This document shows positions 47,545 through 58,102 of a stretch of 64,000 nt of DNA, piece by piece. Within the stretch, counting starts at the first letter, position 1, and each line of letters begins with the position of its first letter. The notes beneath the pieces were generated by a model. It had not been told where the DNA came from. It was given only the letters and a program-made list of their open reading frames with translations, and ran no database searches. Source of the stretch: Symbiodinium natans (lineage: Eukaryota > Sar > Dinophyceae > Suessiales > Symbiodiniaceae). The translations under genes were made by a program, and so were the position numbers. The stretch is taken from contig CAJNDS010000002.1 in NCBI GenBank assembly GCA_905221605.1, forward strand, positions 362,001 through 426,000, in the 5' to 3' direction.

Positions 47545-47632
47545 CAGAAGCCCTAGCTGGAACTCAAATTCAGGGGCCCCCGGAGCCTCCATCATGTCTG
47601 CGATGTCCTCGACGGGCCGTCGGGCCATCATC
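47545..47632 (-). CDS. Candidate exon
   Basis: Acceptor CTGCTGAG|, then MMARRPVEDIADMMEAPGAP and EFEFQ, flanked by TTTAGGG on both sides. Codons mostly end in C or G. Confidence 0.5.
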
Positions 47633-48478
47633 CTCAGCAGGGCTTAGGGTTTAGGGTTTTAGGGTTTAGGGTTTAGGGTTTAGGGTTTAGGGTTTAGGGC
47701 TATGGTAGGTTCACCATGCTGGGTGCTGTAGGCTCTACAAAATTTGGGGCTTTGGCTGACCATGTGTTAGGGGCTTTAGGCTCAAGAGGGTTGGGGTTTT
47801 GGGGTTGAGGAGTTGAGGGGTTTAGGGTTTAGGTTATTTGAGGCACTGGGCGAACGTTTTTATCTTAGGCATGTTCGGCTTTAGAGCTTCAAAGCCGAAG
47901 GCTCCAAAAGTATAGTAGATGCGACATTTAGAGAATCTAGACCCCGATGTGGGTAGTCGGTGAACACTTGCAGCCCCTAAACCCTAAACCCTAAACCCTA
48001 AACCCTAAACCCTGAACCCTGAACCCTAAACCCTAAACCCTAAACCCTAAACCCTAAACCCTAAACCCTAAACCCTAAACCCTAAACCCTAAACCCTAAA
48101 CCCTAAACCCTAAACTAAACCCTTAAACCCGAAACACCAAGCCCTAAACCCCAAACCCACGCTTCAGAAAGCTCTAGCACGCAACCTCAGGAGGTTTTGG
48201 GGCTTCAAAAGGTTGAAGGTTACCTAAGAAGGCCCTTGAAGCGCCTAAACCCTGCCCTAAACCCTAACCCTAAACCCTAAACCCTAAACCCCAAACCCCA
48301 AACCCCAAACCCTAAACCCTAAACCCTAAACCCCCTGCACCCTAAAGCCTAAACCCTACACAGAGAAATCTGGGTTGGGGCTCTTCGGATGAGGTTTAGG
48401 GCTTGAGGGTATAAGTTGCTGAGGGACCTACACTGAGCCACCACAACATGGACGCACATCAGATTCGCTACACGTTCT

Positions 48479-48588
48479 CATGGGTGGTTGTCAAAAATAT
48501 GATCCCTTTTGGTGTACCCTAAATATTAGGTGCCGTATTATAATAGGGATCCAAAAAATGGACCATAATCTTGACAACCACCCTCATG
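48479..48588. mobile_element. Inverted-repeat element GGGTGGTTGTCAA
   Basis: The left arm GGTGGTTGTCAAAAATATGA and the right arm TTGACAACCACCCTCATG with GGACCATAATC are near-perfect complements about 110 bp apart end to end. It is a small foldback element. No second clear copy was seen. Confidence 0.55.
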
Positions 48589-48767
48589 AAAGCTTCCCAA
48601 TTGCAGAGGTTCAACTAGGGTTTACGGTTTAGGGTATGAGTGTTTGTTTAGGGGCTTGACGACCCGTCTGCTCAAACCCTAACCCCCCCTAAACCCTAAA
48701 CCCTAAACCCTAAACCCTAAACCCTAAACCCTAAACCCTAAACCCTAAACCCCTGAAGCCGTCTAGG

Positions 48768-48809
48768 CTGCTCCATCATCTTCTGGGTGTCGATGCTCTT
48801 GATCAGACT
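48768..48809 (-). CDS. Candidate exon, 14 codons
   Basis: Acceptor AAGGCAG|, then SLIKSIDTQKMMEQ in phase 0. Telomeric arrays lie on both sides. Confidence 0.45.
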
Positions 48810-48987
48810 CTGCCTTCCCAGGGGGTAGGGTTTAGGGTTTAGGGTTTAGGGTTTAGGGTTTAGGGTTTAGGGTTTAGGGTTTAGGGTTTAGGGTTTAGGG
48901 TTTAGGGTTTAGGGTTTGGGGTTTGGGGTTTGGGGTTTGGGGTTTGGGGTTTGGGGTTGAATCGGACCGAAGTCTGTTACGTCGAAT

Positions 48988-49395
48988 GTGAAACAGGAGT
49001 GGTTTGTACACTCTCAAGAATGCTACTTGCGCAGGAATGCGCGTCAGGTGTTAGTTTTGGCAGGTAAGTGCGGGTCAAACCGCATCGTCATTTCTGGCCA
49101 ATCTGGAAATTATGTTATCAAGCATTGTGAGAGCAGCAGTGATTTGATCCAGCCAATGCTGGGCCAGCTGCGAATCAAGCAAGTTTTTGTCAGGGCAACG
49201 TCTAAGAAAACGTTCGGACTTAGAAGAGAAATCAAATTTGAGAGCACAAAAGTAGCAGCGATGACGCCGGAGCCACAGAGGGCTACAGATGTGCGGAGAG
49301 TCATAAGGCCGCACATCCTGCAGGTGCAATCTTTCAGAAATGTTGGCGCGATAAAGCTCGAACTGTTTGCGAAAAGAGATAAAACGAGCTCTAGC
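48988..49395 (+). CDS. Open frame of about 135 repeat-free codons
   Basis: Starts at ATG 48988 (MKQEWFVHSQECYLRRNARQ) and stays open through unique sequence before running into TTTGGGG repeat. It is unusually long for this window and not GC-biased. An 85-codon minus frame overlaps. It could be a decayed element or a real exon; no domain recognised. Confidence 0.35.
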
Positions 49396-50570
49396 GGTTT
49401 GGTGTTTGGGCCGGGTTTGGGGTTTGGAGTTTGGGGTTTGGGGTTTAGGGCTAGGGTTTCGGGACCTTGAGATTGAGGTTGTCTTGGGTTTAGGGGTTAG
49501 GGTGGTAGGATTTCGGGATCTTAGGGTTTAGGGGTTCGGGTTGAGGGTTGAGGGTTGAGGTTCCAGGTAGGGTTTAGGGCTTAGAGAAAAAGATCCTCCC
49601 TGTACTAAGTAAGGGCTATCTTGGAAGCAAACTTTAGTTTTTTGTTGCCATATCACCCTAAACCCTAAACCCTAAACCCTAAACCCTAAACCCTAAACCC
49701 TAAACCCTAAACCCTAAACCCTAAACCCTAAACCCTAAACCCTAAACCCTAAACCCTAAACCCTTAAACCCAAAACCCTGAACCCTGAACCCTAAACCCT
49801 AAACCATGGATTCCTATGAGCCCAAAATTCCCCAGAACTCCGGAGCCCTCTTGCCCCCTGAAGCCTAGAACGTTTCTCTGTAGAGCCCTATAAGCCCTAA
49901 ACCCTAAACCCTAAACCCTAAACCCTAAACCCTAAACCCTAAACCCAACTCAGCCAGGCAGCATGTCTTCAGGCTTGGAAGAAGCCAATTTCCTGCGGCG
50001 CCGGCGCCCTCACCCCCGAAACTCTCGGGTTTAGGGTTTAGGGTTGAGGGTTTAGGGTTTAGGGTTTAGGGTTTAAGGTTCAGGGTTTAGGGCTTGGGGT
50101 TTAGATTTATAGTTTAGGGTTTAGGGTTCAGGGCTACGATGCTCTGATTACACAGCCCTAAATCCTATCAGGCGTTTCAGAAACCTGCAAAAACCGTAGG
50201 GCGCAAGAAAAAACGGAGGCAAGCTGAAACCGGAAACCTGAACACCCTCCCTGAGACAGATTGCTGAAGATGATCCCTCTTGAACCAAGGGAAAATACAC
50301 AATATCTCAAGGGCCTTTTAAGACACCTATGGCCCTAAATCCCTACACCCTAAACCTTCAACCCTAAACCCCAAACCCTCCGGAACCCCTTGTAAAGGCC
50401 TCAAGGACGCCCAAGCCGAAGCCCAGAATCCACCCCCAAGGTCATCAAGCCTGCCACCGAGCACCCAAAACCCCAAACCCTGTAGGTTAAGGTTTCGAGT
50501 TTCGGGCTAAGGTTTAGGGTTTAGGGCTTAGGGTTTAGGGTTTAGGGTTTCAGGATTCAGGGTTTAGGAA

Positions 50571-50690
50571 CAGGGGAGGTCCTGATGAGCTCCGCCTTGG
50601 TTTTCGTGTTCGTGACTTCGCAGACCTCTCAAGGAGACTGCCCGTGTTGCATCGAAACGTCGCACGGCTACCGACTGCCCTGAACCCTAA
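50571..50690 (+). CDS. Candidate exon, basic
   Basis: Plus frame PDELRLGFRVRDFADLSRRL then PVLHRNVARLPTALN, 39 codons open up to a CCCTAAA array. Confidence 0.45.
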
Positions 50691-51019
50691 ACCCTAGCCC
50701 TAAACCCTAAACCCTAAACCCTAAACCCTAAACCCTAAACCCTAAACCCTAAACCCTACACCCTAAACCCTAAACCCTAAACCCTAAACGTAGTCGTGGT
50801 TTGAATCTTCCTCTAGGCCTCAGGGAAAGATACAGTTTCATCTAGAATCCTCTGGCTGTACATAAAACCACAGCTGTTTTGTTTTGATTCAGAGGCGATA
50901 GTAGCAGACCATCGTGTCAGAACCGGTATCAGAACCCAAAGCTGTGCCCCAGAACCCTAAACCCTAAACCCTAAACCACTAACCCCTTAACCCCTAAACC
51001 CGAAAGCCTAAACCGAGTT

Positions 51020-51131
51020 CTACCAAGAACCCTATACTGCAAACTTGAAGCCATCAATGCATCGAAGTGCTTGGGTTTTATGTTTGGGCGAAAGCCCAAA
51101 ATCTCGGACAAAGGAGCGAGAGTGCCCTGAG
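51020..51131 (+). CDS. Candidate exon
   Basis: Plus frame LYCKLEAINASKCLGFMFGR then KPKISDKGARVP and TGA (51129-51131). A splice donor before the stop cannot be excluded. Confidence 0.45.
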
Positions 51132-51403
51132 TCCAAAAGCACCAAACCATAAACCTCTAAACCCCTAAGCATCTCAAGGATTTTTAGGGTTTAGGGTTTA
51201 GGGTTTAGGGTAAGCTCTTTTGACTTAGTAAGTTTACTAGTAACCCCTAAAACCCCCAGTATATTCCCCAGTTACCCACCTTACGAACCCTACAGGGTTC
51301 GGGGTTTAGGGTCTCGGGACCTAAACCCTAAGCCCTAAACCCTAAACTCTAAACCCTAGAACCTAAACCCAAAACCCAAAACCCTAAACCCTAAACCCTA
51401 CTC

Positions 51404-51488
51404 CAAAGAGCGCGGGAGCTGGCCTCATCCAAGTTCCCGCAGCCGAACCCCTTTGCCAACTCGGCTTCGTCCTCTGGCAGCCTTTAGC
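51404..51488 (+). CDS. Candidate exon
   Basis: Plus frame QRARELASSKFPQPNPFANS then ASSSGSL and TAG near 51488, before a TTTAGGG array. Confidence 0.4.
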
Positions 51489-51797
51489 CGGGTTTAGGGT
51501 TTAGGGTTTAGGGCTTGGGGTTTAGGGTTTAGGGATGTTTGGGGTTTAGGGTTTAGCGTTTGGGGTTTAGGGTTTAGGGTTTAGTGGTCGTGCTATGGGG
51601 TGGTGGTAGTGCAGTCTCGAGGACTGCGCTACCAACCCTGAGTGAACCCTAAGCCTTGCAAACTAAGCCCCTAGCCCTGCACACCCTCGACCCTAACCCT
51701 ATTAGGGTTTAGGGTTTAGGGTTTAGGGGCTTTAACCCCGGAAGGGTCACGTAGGTTTGCGTGGGGTTTAGGGTGCCGTCGCTTAGGGAATCAGGGT

Positions 51798-51888
51798 TTC
51801 GGGTTGGGGCTCAAGCTTGAGGATTCGTGGCTTCATGGTGTCCAAAACAACGGACATTTCCAGGTGGAACCTGAATTCTCGCGAAGAC
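51798..51888 (+). CDS. Candidate exon
   Basis: Plus frame LKLEDSWLHGVQNNGHFQVE then PEFSRR. Balanced composition; function unknown. Confidence 0.45.
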
Positions 51889-51963
51889 CTGAACCCTCAA
51901 CCCTAAACCCTAAACCCTAAACCCCAAACCCCAAACCCCAAACCCCAAACCCTAAACCCTAAA

Positions 51964-52072
51964 CCCTGAAGTGCTTGAGGGTCGCAGAGGGGGGACAGCT
52001 GGAGGCGGATGGTTCTTGTAGTAGATGGCGTAGAGGGCCATTCCCACGATGCCCACACCAGCAAACCTTGGG
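51964..52072 (-). CDS. Candidate exon with one transmembrane helix
   Basis: Minus frame FAGVGIVGMALYAIYYKNHP then PPAVPPLRPSSTSG: a hydrophobic helix, a charged anchor (YYK) and a proline-rich tail. It is antiparallel to the plus-strand candidates on both sides, so one set may be wrong or genes are nested. Confidence 0.45.
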
Positions 52073-52479
52073 GGTTTAGGGTTTAGGGTTTAGGGTTTAG
52101 GGTTTAGGGTTTAGGGTTTAGGGTTTAGGGTTTAGGGTTGCTCCCCCGAGTTTAGGTATTGCAGGGTTTGGAATGTTGTAGGGTTTAGGGTTTAGGTTTT
52201 GGGGTGTAGCGTTGGGGTTTAGGGTTTGGGGTTTGATTCAGGTTTTAGGGAAGCCTAAGCGCCAAACCCGAAAACCCGACTTCATAACAAGGGGATGCCC
52301 TGAACCCTAAACCCTAAACCCTAAACCCTAAACCCTAAACCCTGAACCCTAAACCCTAAACCCTAAACCCTAGACTGCGACTCCATGCCGTTACTTGCGA
52401 ACCTGGCACTTGTCAACCCTAAACCCTAAACCCTAAACCCTAAACCCTAAACCCTAAACCCTAAACCCTAAACCCTAAA

Positions 52480-52537
52480 CGTTGTCGGCAGCTTCGAGCA
52501 CTACGAAACACCGCATGACACGGCATTCGCCAACTGA
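52480..52537 (+). CDS. Candidate exon
   Basis: Plus frame VVGSFEHYETPHDTAFAN then TGA. The minus frame stops within it. Confidence 0.4.
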
Positions 52538-52689
52538 GATGAGAGCCCCCAAGCATTGCAAGCTTCTAAGATATGATTACATGGGTACTTCTCCGACATA
52601 GGGTGCCCTTTTTATACACCAAATGGAATAGAATCCCCCTAAAAGGGAAACCCCCAAAAGGGTACCCCGAAACCCCCAATGGGGGTCAG

Positions 52690-52822
52690 AAAGTGTTGGG
52701 AAGACATTGGACAGTCCTCCCAAAGCCATGTCTTCAAGTATCAGGCAAAACATCGCTATTGCGCCCAAAATTTCGAAGCAAACGTCCCGCGAACGTTAGC
52801 CGCGAGGTTTTTGCTTTTGGAG
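52690..52822 (+). CDS. Candidate exon, 44 codons
   Basis: Acceptor GGGTCAG|, then KCWEDIGQSSQSHVFKYQAK and HRYCAQNFEANVPRTLAARF, LLLE, ending at a TTTGGGG array. A small palindromic repeat (52590-52685) precedes the acceptor, as an intron element would. Another plus frame (to 52857) is open too. Confidence 0.5.
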
Positions 52823-52901
52823 GGTTTGGGGTTTGGGGTTTAGGGTTTAGGGTTTAGGGTACAATATCTTCAGCACGGTTAGGGCGAGGGTTGAGAGCTG
52901 A

Positions 52902-52993
52902 GGTTACTGGAGGTGGAAGTGCCACCACCCGTCGTGGCCAGGGCACGTCAGCATCGGGATTCGATACGCATTTGGGCCTGCCGCAGATCAACC
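52902..52993 (+). CDS. Candidate exon
   Basis: Plus frame VTGGGSATTRRGQGTSASGF then DTHLGLPQIN, ending at a CCCTAAA array. Confidence 0.4.
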
Positions 52994-54006
52994 CTAAACC
53001 CTGAACTTCCTAAACCCTAAACCCTAAACCCTAAACCCTATACCCTAAACCCTAAACCCTAAACCCTAAACCCTAAACCCGAAACGGGGAGCCCCAAGGT
53101 TTTAAGGGGTAGACCCCAAGTTGAAGCAAGACCCGAAGCTTAGGACCTCTAAGGCTGCATCCCAGGGGCTCCCAAAAGCCTAAGGGAAATTCAGCGCCAT
53201 GTTGGGAGTAGGTTTAGGGTTTAGGGTTTAGGGTTTAGGATTTAGGGTTTAGGGTTTAGGGTTTAGGGCTAGACACAAGAGTAGCCTAGAAATAAGGGCC
53301 TACCTTGGGGGTCCTAGACTCCTGTGGGGTACAATCTGACAAGGGAGGGTTTAGGGTTTAGGGTTTAGGGTTTAGGGTTTAGGGTTTAGGGTTTAGGGTT
53401 TAGGGTTTACGTATATGGTTCAGAGTTCAGGGTTTAGGGTGAAAGGCGAGCGAGCTTAATCCCAGGGATGGGGACATGACATGAGTCGGTACCATGGATG
53501 AACACTGCAAACGTCACCCTACAGCCGGGAGGGATTCATGAATCCCACCCCCCGCCCCCAACATTCGAACACCCCTAATCAAAAAACATATATACATATA
53601 AATAACTGGCCCCAAACCCGATCCCATACCCGTCCCTATTAAAGCCTCTACCGACATTGGGGGGGCTAGGGGGGTCGGAAGCCTAAAGCAGAAACCCGAA
53701 CCCTGACTCTGAAAAGCCCCAAACCCTCTAGATAGACTCAAGTCCCTGTCGGTCCCTTTAGGCTTTAGGGTTTAGGGTTCAAGTTTTGCGTTTCAGATTT
53801 AGGACTTAGGGTCTCCCCTGCCCTCATTCGGTGCTGTTTTGGCGGGTCTGCCTGTCTGAAGAGTAGGCTGGCCTGCATTTTCCTAACGCGAAAAAACCCT
53901 TGGGGGGGGGGGGGGGGGGAGGCTTGAATATTAGGAAAGAAAGCACGAACCTGTGCCAAGGACGAAACACTCCCCTATAACTGCTCCTTCCGATGGTACT
54001 TCGCCC

Positions 54007-54124
54007 TGATTCTTCGTAGCCCGGTAAGCAAATTATAATAAGGGCACCTTTTTTTTGGCTACTTTATAAGGGAACCCAGAACCAAAAAAAAGGTAAAGGG
54101 CACCACTGGGCTACCAAGTGATTC
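54007..54124 (-). mobile_element. Introner-family element after the methyltransferase stop
   Basis: A 106-bp palindromic element (54013-54118) with end repeats resembling CTTGGTAGCCC is flanked by perfect 6-bp duplications TGATTC at 54007-54012 and 54119-54124. It lies immediately 3' of the methyltransferase stop codon. Excision would leave the TGA in place, so it sits in the 3' untranslated region or the 3' flank. Confidence 0.75.
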
Positions 54125-55509
54125 AGTGCTTGAGGTTCGGCTCGAATGGCTTCTTAGTCGCCTCGACGACGTAGATGCGCTCGACACGCTTCCCACCCTT
54201 GGTATAGTACGCCTTCCCTCCCGTCCGCTGCTGTAGCTCGTCAACCTCCTCAAGGAATTTCTCATCCTTTGCATAGTAATCCCTCCAGTAGAAGTCTGCT
54301 GAGAGGATAATCTTAGCATCAAAGGCGTACTCCTTGAGGGTCTGCAGCGTCTGCTCAACATCAGCCATGGAAGACTGCGAGAAGACCAGCTTGCCATCCT
54401 CGGTCAACGCATCACGGCTGAGGTGGCACAGGGCGTCGATGAAGTGCCGACGGCGCGGCTGACCGCTCATACAGAAAGGCGGGTTTGTAATGATGACGTC
54501 GGCACGGAACTTGAAGCCTAGGCTGCCCAGTAACCTAGGCTTAAAAAGGGTGCCCTTTTTTGCTTAAAGGGGTTTATAAGGGAACCTAAACCCCCAAAAA
54601 AGGGAACAAGGGTACTACTGGGCATCCTAGAAGCGCATCCAATCCTGGACAATGTACGTCACGACGCTGCCGGTGCCGTCAAGATTGTGGAGAAGTCCCT
54701 TGTTGAGTTCCAGCATCGCGCGGTTCTGATTGTGCCGGCTGTCGTCGATTTCTGTCACGGTGACGGAGCGTGCCTGGGCGTGGATTAAGAGGATGGTCTG
54801 GTTTCCGATGCCGCCGCCCAGCTCCACAACGTCCTTGCCTCGGAATATCTCAGGGAATGCGAAGCAAGCGTCGGTGCAGGTGATACCTTAGTTGCTGAGT
54901 TCATAAGCCCCCCAAAAAGGTGTACACTTTCAGTTCTATAGGGGGGTTATAATATCCCAATAAGTGCAAACCCTAAACCCTAAACCCTAAAGTGTTCTTC
55001 AGCTACGAAGATACCGTGCGGCGTTGGGAACCAGTCGTCGCCACTGGCGCTCTCGGGCACGGCGAGGCGGTAGCCGTGGTACTTGGAGGGGAAGGCCTCC
55101 TTGGTAGGGTGGGTTTAGGGTTTTTCGGTTTAGGGTTTAGGGTTTAGGGTTTAGGGTTTAGGGTTCAGGGTTCAGGGTTCAGGGTTCAGGGTTCAGGGTT
55201 CAGGGTTCAGGGTAGCCAAGTTACCATATCATGATAAGGGCACCCTTTTCTGGCTATTTTATAAGGGAAAGCATAAACAAAAAGGGTACCACTGGGCTGC
55301 CAAGCCTCGAGCTGCGCGCGGCGCCACTCCTTGGTGATGTCTGCCTCCACCAGTTGGTGGTGCATGGGGGCCTTGCGGAGGACCGTGGGGTCATGGTAGA
55401 CAGCCTTGGACGCCACCGCAGAAGCAGCCAGAGAAGCGGCCGCAGCTTCTGCCGCCGTGAGCTGGCAGCGGCCAGCAACCCTTCCGGCAATGAAGGCGCT
55501 GCCGCGCAT
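54123..55509 (-). CDS. Class I SAM-dependent methyltransferase, four exons
   Basis: I assembled this gene from four minus-strand exons: 55509-55306, 55096-about 54989, about 54886-54635 and 54517-54123, roughly 320 residues. Exon 3 carries the SAM-binding loop VVELGGGIGNQT and an acidic residue after the next strand (VTEIDD). Exon 4 begins just before IITNPPF, the NPP[FY] catalytic motif of N-methyltransferases such as the HemK/PrmC and RsmC groups, and ends at a TGA at 54125-54123. Exon 1 starts at ATG 55509 with an alanine-rich N-terminus that could be a targeting segment; the frame is open further upstream to 55755, so the start is not certain. Introns 1 and 3 contain introner elements and splice in frame (see those entries). 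The exon 2/exon 3 junction (HF to ITCTD) is unresolved in phase because telomeric repeat lies at the donor. Substrate (protein glutamine, rRNA or tRNA) cannot be told from the sequence. Confidence 0.85.
54513..54634 (-). mobile_element. Introner element in methyltransferase intron 3
   Basis: The element has terminal inverted repeats close to CTAGGMTGCCCAGTA and is flanked by the 5-bp duplication GCTTC (minus-strand sense; plus-strand GAAGC at 54513-54517 and 54630-54634). If the intron runs from 54634 to 54518, it starts with GC (the first GCTTC copy) and ends CCTAG. The joined message then reads GAT TGG ATG CGC TTC AAG TTC, that is DWMRFKF, in frame into the NPPF exon. Without splicing the frame hits TAG immediately. 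Length is 117 bp. The element and its duplicated target therefore supply both splice junctions. Confidence 0.85.
55097..55305 (-). mobile_element. Introner plus telomeric array forming intron 1
   Basis: A relative of the intron-3 element occupies about 55213-55304 and is followed (minus sense) by a telomere-like array rich in GGGTTCA units. The flanks carry the duplication GAGGCYTT. Splicing from GAG|GCTTGG (55305) to CCAAGGAG|GCC (55097) gives CTC GAG GCC TTC CCC, LEAFP, in frame. This is a GC-AG intron with AG|GC at the donor. The telomeric repeat lies inside the intron, between the element and the acceptor. Confidence 0.75.
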
Positions 55510-55949
55510 GAAGGGTGGCGAGCTATCGGGGCACTTTCCCCTCTCTTGCTGTCGGGAGTTGCTATGTCGATCAGAGAAGCCAAGGCTCGTTGTCGGTGTT
55601 TCATGTATTGGATTGTGTGTTTCGCTTGGGTCTGATTTATGTTTAGTGACTAACTGACAGCAAGGCAGGGCAAACAAGCGCGGGCTATAAGGGCTTGTAA
55701 GGCTTTGAACCGTGACGCGCGCGAACGCCTGCCTTGTCAAAACTAGACCAAGCACTACAGTCGTCAGATCAGATTTGGTTGAGGGTTCATGGGGGCCCTT
55801 TAGGGCCCTAAACCCGAGGTCGGACTCTCTTTTGAGGTGCCGTCTTCTTTCGGCCCCGAAACTCTTCTAAAGCTTTAACACAAACTGAACTACTCCCAAA
55901 ACCCCACAAAGAAACCCCATCAACCGCTAAACCCTAAACCCTAAAACCC

Positions 55950-56040
55950 TGAGCAGGCCTTCAGGAAGGACCGACGTCGCTCCGATACCCAGCATCTGCC
56001 ACGGCAAGCCAATGAGCACCACGCCCAGTGAGTAGACACC
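55950..56040 (-). CDS. Candidate membrane-helix exon
   Basis: Minus frame GVYSLGVVLIGLPWQMLGIG then ATSVLPEGLL, a hydrophobic helix. One of several minus-strand islands between 55.9 and 61.4 kb that read as membrane segments. Confidence 0.45.
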
Positions 56041-56237
56041 TTTACTCGGGTTGAGGGTTTAGGGTTTCGGGTTTCGGGGGTTTAGGGTTTTAGGGTTTTG
56101 GGTTTAGGGTGGGGGTATGTCATCCAGGGTTCCCTAACACTCCCTACTGCTCTCTAAAACCCCCTAAGCTTCCCTAAGGTTATTTAGGTACCTACCCCTC
56201 TTGAACCCCCCTCCCTTCAGGACCCCATAATTCGCGA

Positions 56238-56339
56238 GACCCAAGAGTAACAGTTTACCCCTTTTGGTTTTTGAAGGGGCTTATAAGGGGACCGAAGCCC
56301 CCCAAAAAAAGGAAAAAAAGGGCCTGCTCTGGGTCCTAG
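56238..56339. mobile_element. Introner-family element, second subtype
   Basis: The element runs from ACCCAAGAGTAACAG through GGGGCTTATAAGGGGACC to CTGCTCTGGGTCCTAG. Its ends are inverted repeats of each other (CTAGGACCCAGAG against ACCCAAGAGTAAC, imperfect). Confidence 0.55.
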
Positions 56340-56671
56340 TTCAGAAGGGGCTCTCGGAACTCACAGGTCTTGGGTTCGCGTTTAAGATTTAGGCTTTAAG
56401 GTGCAGGGCGATGATGTTTAGGGTTTAGGGTTTAGGGTTTAGGGTTTAGGGTTTAGGGTTTAGGGTTTAGGGAAGCCCTAAACCCTAAACCCATTTCAAA
56501 AAAAGGTTAGGGTTCAGGGCTTTAAAATCCAGGGGCTCTGGGGGAGGGACATAAGGGACCTTAGGGGTAAGACAATGGCGACTTAGGAATATAGGGGCTA
56601 TATAGGGTATAAACGGGGGCATGTAGAAGAATAAAAGGGTCCCAGAACCCTAAACCCTAAACCCTAAACCT

Positions 56672-56772
56672 CGACCCCTGAGCGTTCTCGGGGGACTGTT
56701 TTGAGATCCTCAGTAAGAACCTCCCAGGGACTGTTGGTCGCGTTGGGCAGTATAAGGAGCGATAGGTGTCAC
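56672..56772 (-). CDS. Candidate loop exon of the membrane protein
   Basis: Minus frame SLLILPNATNSPWEVLTEDL then KTVPRERS. NAT is a possible glycosylation site. It lies between two membrane-helix islands. Confidence 0.45.
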
Positions 56773-57118
56773 AAGTACTCTTTGCAAACTTTGAACGAAC
56801 CCTTCTCGTAGTTTCGAACTTCAAGCTCGACATGTTCGAACTGTCAAACTTTTGCGAACTCCTAAACCCTAAACCCTAAACCCTAAACCCTAAACCCTAA
56901 ACCCTGTAACCTTTCCAACTTACGACCTCGCAGGCCTTGGATTTCTCGAAGTCTCACCTTCGAAGAACGCCGCTCGTGATGCCACTGGGTTTTTACCACC
57001 TTGAAGCCCTTTAAGCCCTTTAAACCCTTAAACCCTTGAAACCCTCTAAACTCCTTTAAACCCTTTTAACCCCTTAAACCTCTCTGAAAACCCTTCAAGC
57101 CCTCTAAACCCTCGGACC

Positions 57119-57237
57119 TTGCCTTGGGTCGCCCCAATCCGATTCGGAGGCGAGTAGAGGAGCAGGTATCTTGAGATGAAGATGGCCCACAAGGCCATGT
57201 ACAGCACCTCTGATTGTGTGTGGATGAGTCGTGTGCT
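57119..57237 (-). CDS. Candidate membrane-helix exon
   Basis: Minus frame STRLIHTQSEVLYMALWAIF then ISRYLLLYSPPNRIGATQGK, a clear hydrophobic helix of about 20 residues with charged ends. Confidence 0.5.
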
Positions 57238-57826
57238 TAAAGCCCTAAACCCCAAACCCCAAACCCTGAACCCTCAACCCAAGAGGTTTAGGGTTTATAT
57301 AGGGCTAGAGGGTAAAACAAAAACAACATGAGCTCGAAGTTGTTAGTGTCCTAGTTTCGTTTTCGCGTTTAAGGGCTGAGAGACAGATTTTTGCAACAGG
57401 AAGCCACGGAACCTCACATGAACGCCTCGAAAACATGGTTTAGGGATGGTTTAGGGTTTAGGGTTTAGGGTTTAGGGTTTAGGGTTTAGGGTTTAGGGTT
57501 CAGGGTTTAGCTCCAGGAAGCCCCCAGCTCTTAACCCTGCCAACCACCAAAACCCTAAACCCCAAACCCTACCCCCTGCACCCTAAACTATTCCCACAAC
57601 CACCAAAAGCAACCAATCCGACACCCTAAACCCTCACTCCAAAGGCCCGATCCCATCTCCACGTAACTTCATGAGAGACCCGTAAACCCTAAAGCCTGAA
57701 GCCTAAACCCTAAACCTTAACCTCCACGGAGGGTTCTGGGGTTGAGAAGCGGCCAACCGCTTCAACTAGGGACTCCCCCAAAACTTAATGTTCAGAGGGA
57801 TCAGGGTTCAGGGTTTAGGGTTTAGG

Positions 57827-57897
57827 AAGTAGTGCCCAAGTGCTGTTCCGACGCCTCCCTGCAAAGAAGAGTTTCGAACCCGATTCTTTTAAACTTG
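57827..57897 (+). CDS. Candidate plus-strand exon with canonical donor
   Basis: Plus frame AQVLFRRLPAKKSFEPDSFK then LG, followed by TTGGG|GTAAAA. Antiparallel to the membrane-protein islands, so uncertain. Confidence 0.3.
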
Positions 57898-58017
57898 GGG
57901 TAAAACCCTACCCCCAAACCCCCAAACCCTAACCCCCAAAAAATAGGGTTTAGGGCAAGCCTTCACCCTAAGCCCTAAACCCAAAACCCAAAACCCTAAA
58001 CCCTAAACCCTAAACAC

Positions 58018-58102
58018 TCTCTAACTGCGCCCAGAAGGCCAGAGCTACAGCCGTGGCGATTTGCAGCGGCCAGCTGGCAAAGGGCACCCTGGGCGGGCTA
58101 AG
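58018..58102 (-). CDS. Candidate membrane-helix exon
   Basis: Minus frame PRVPFASWPLQIATAVALAF then WAQLES. Hydrophobic helix. Confidence 0.45.

Noticed and set aside
57840-57900. tRNA T-arm-like GGGTTCGAAAC on minus
   Set aside because: The five-base stem does not pair.
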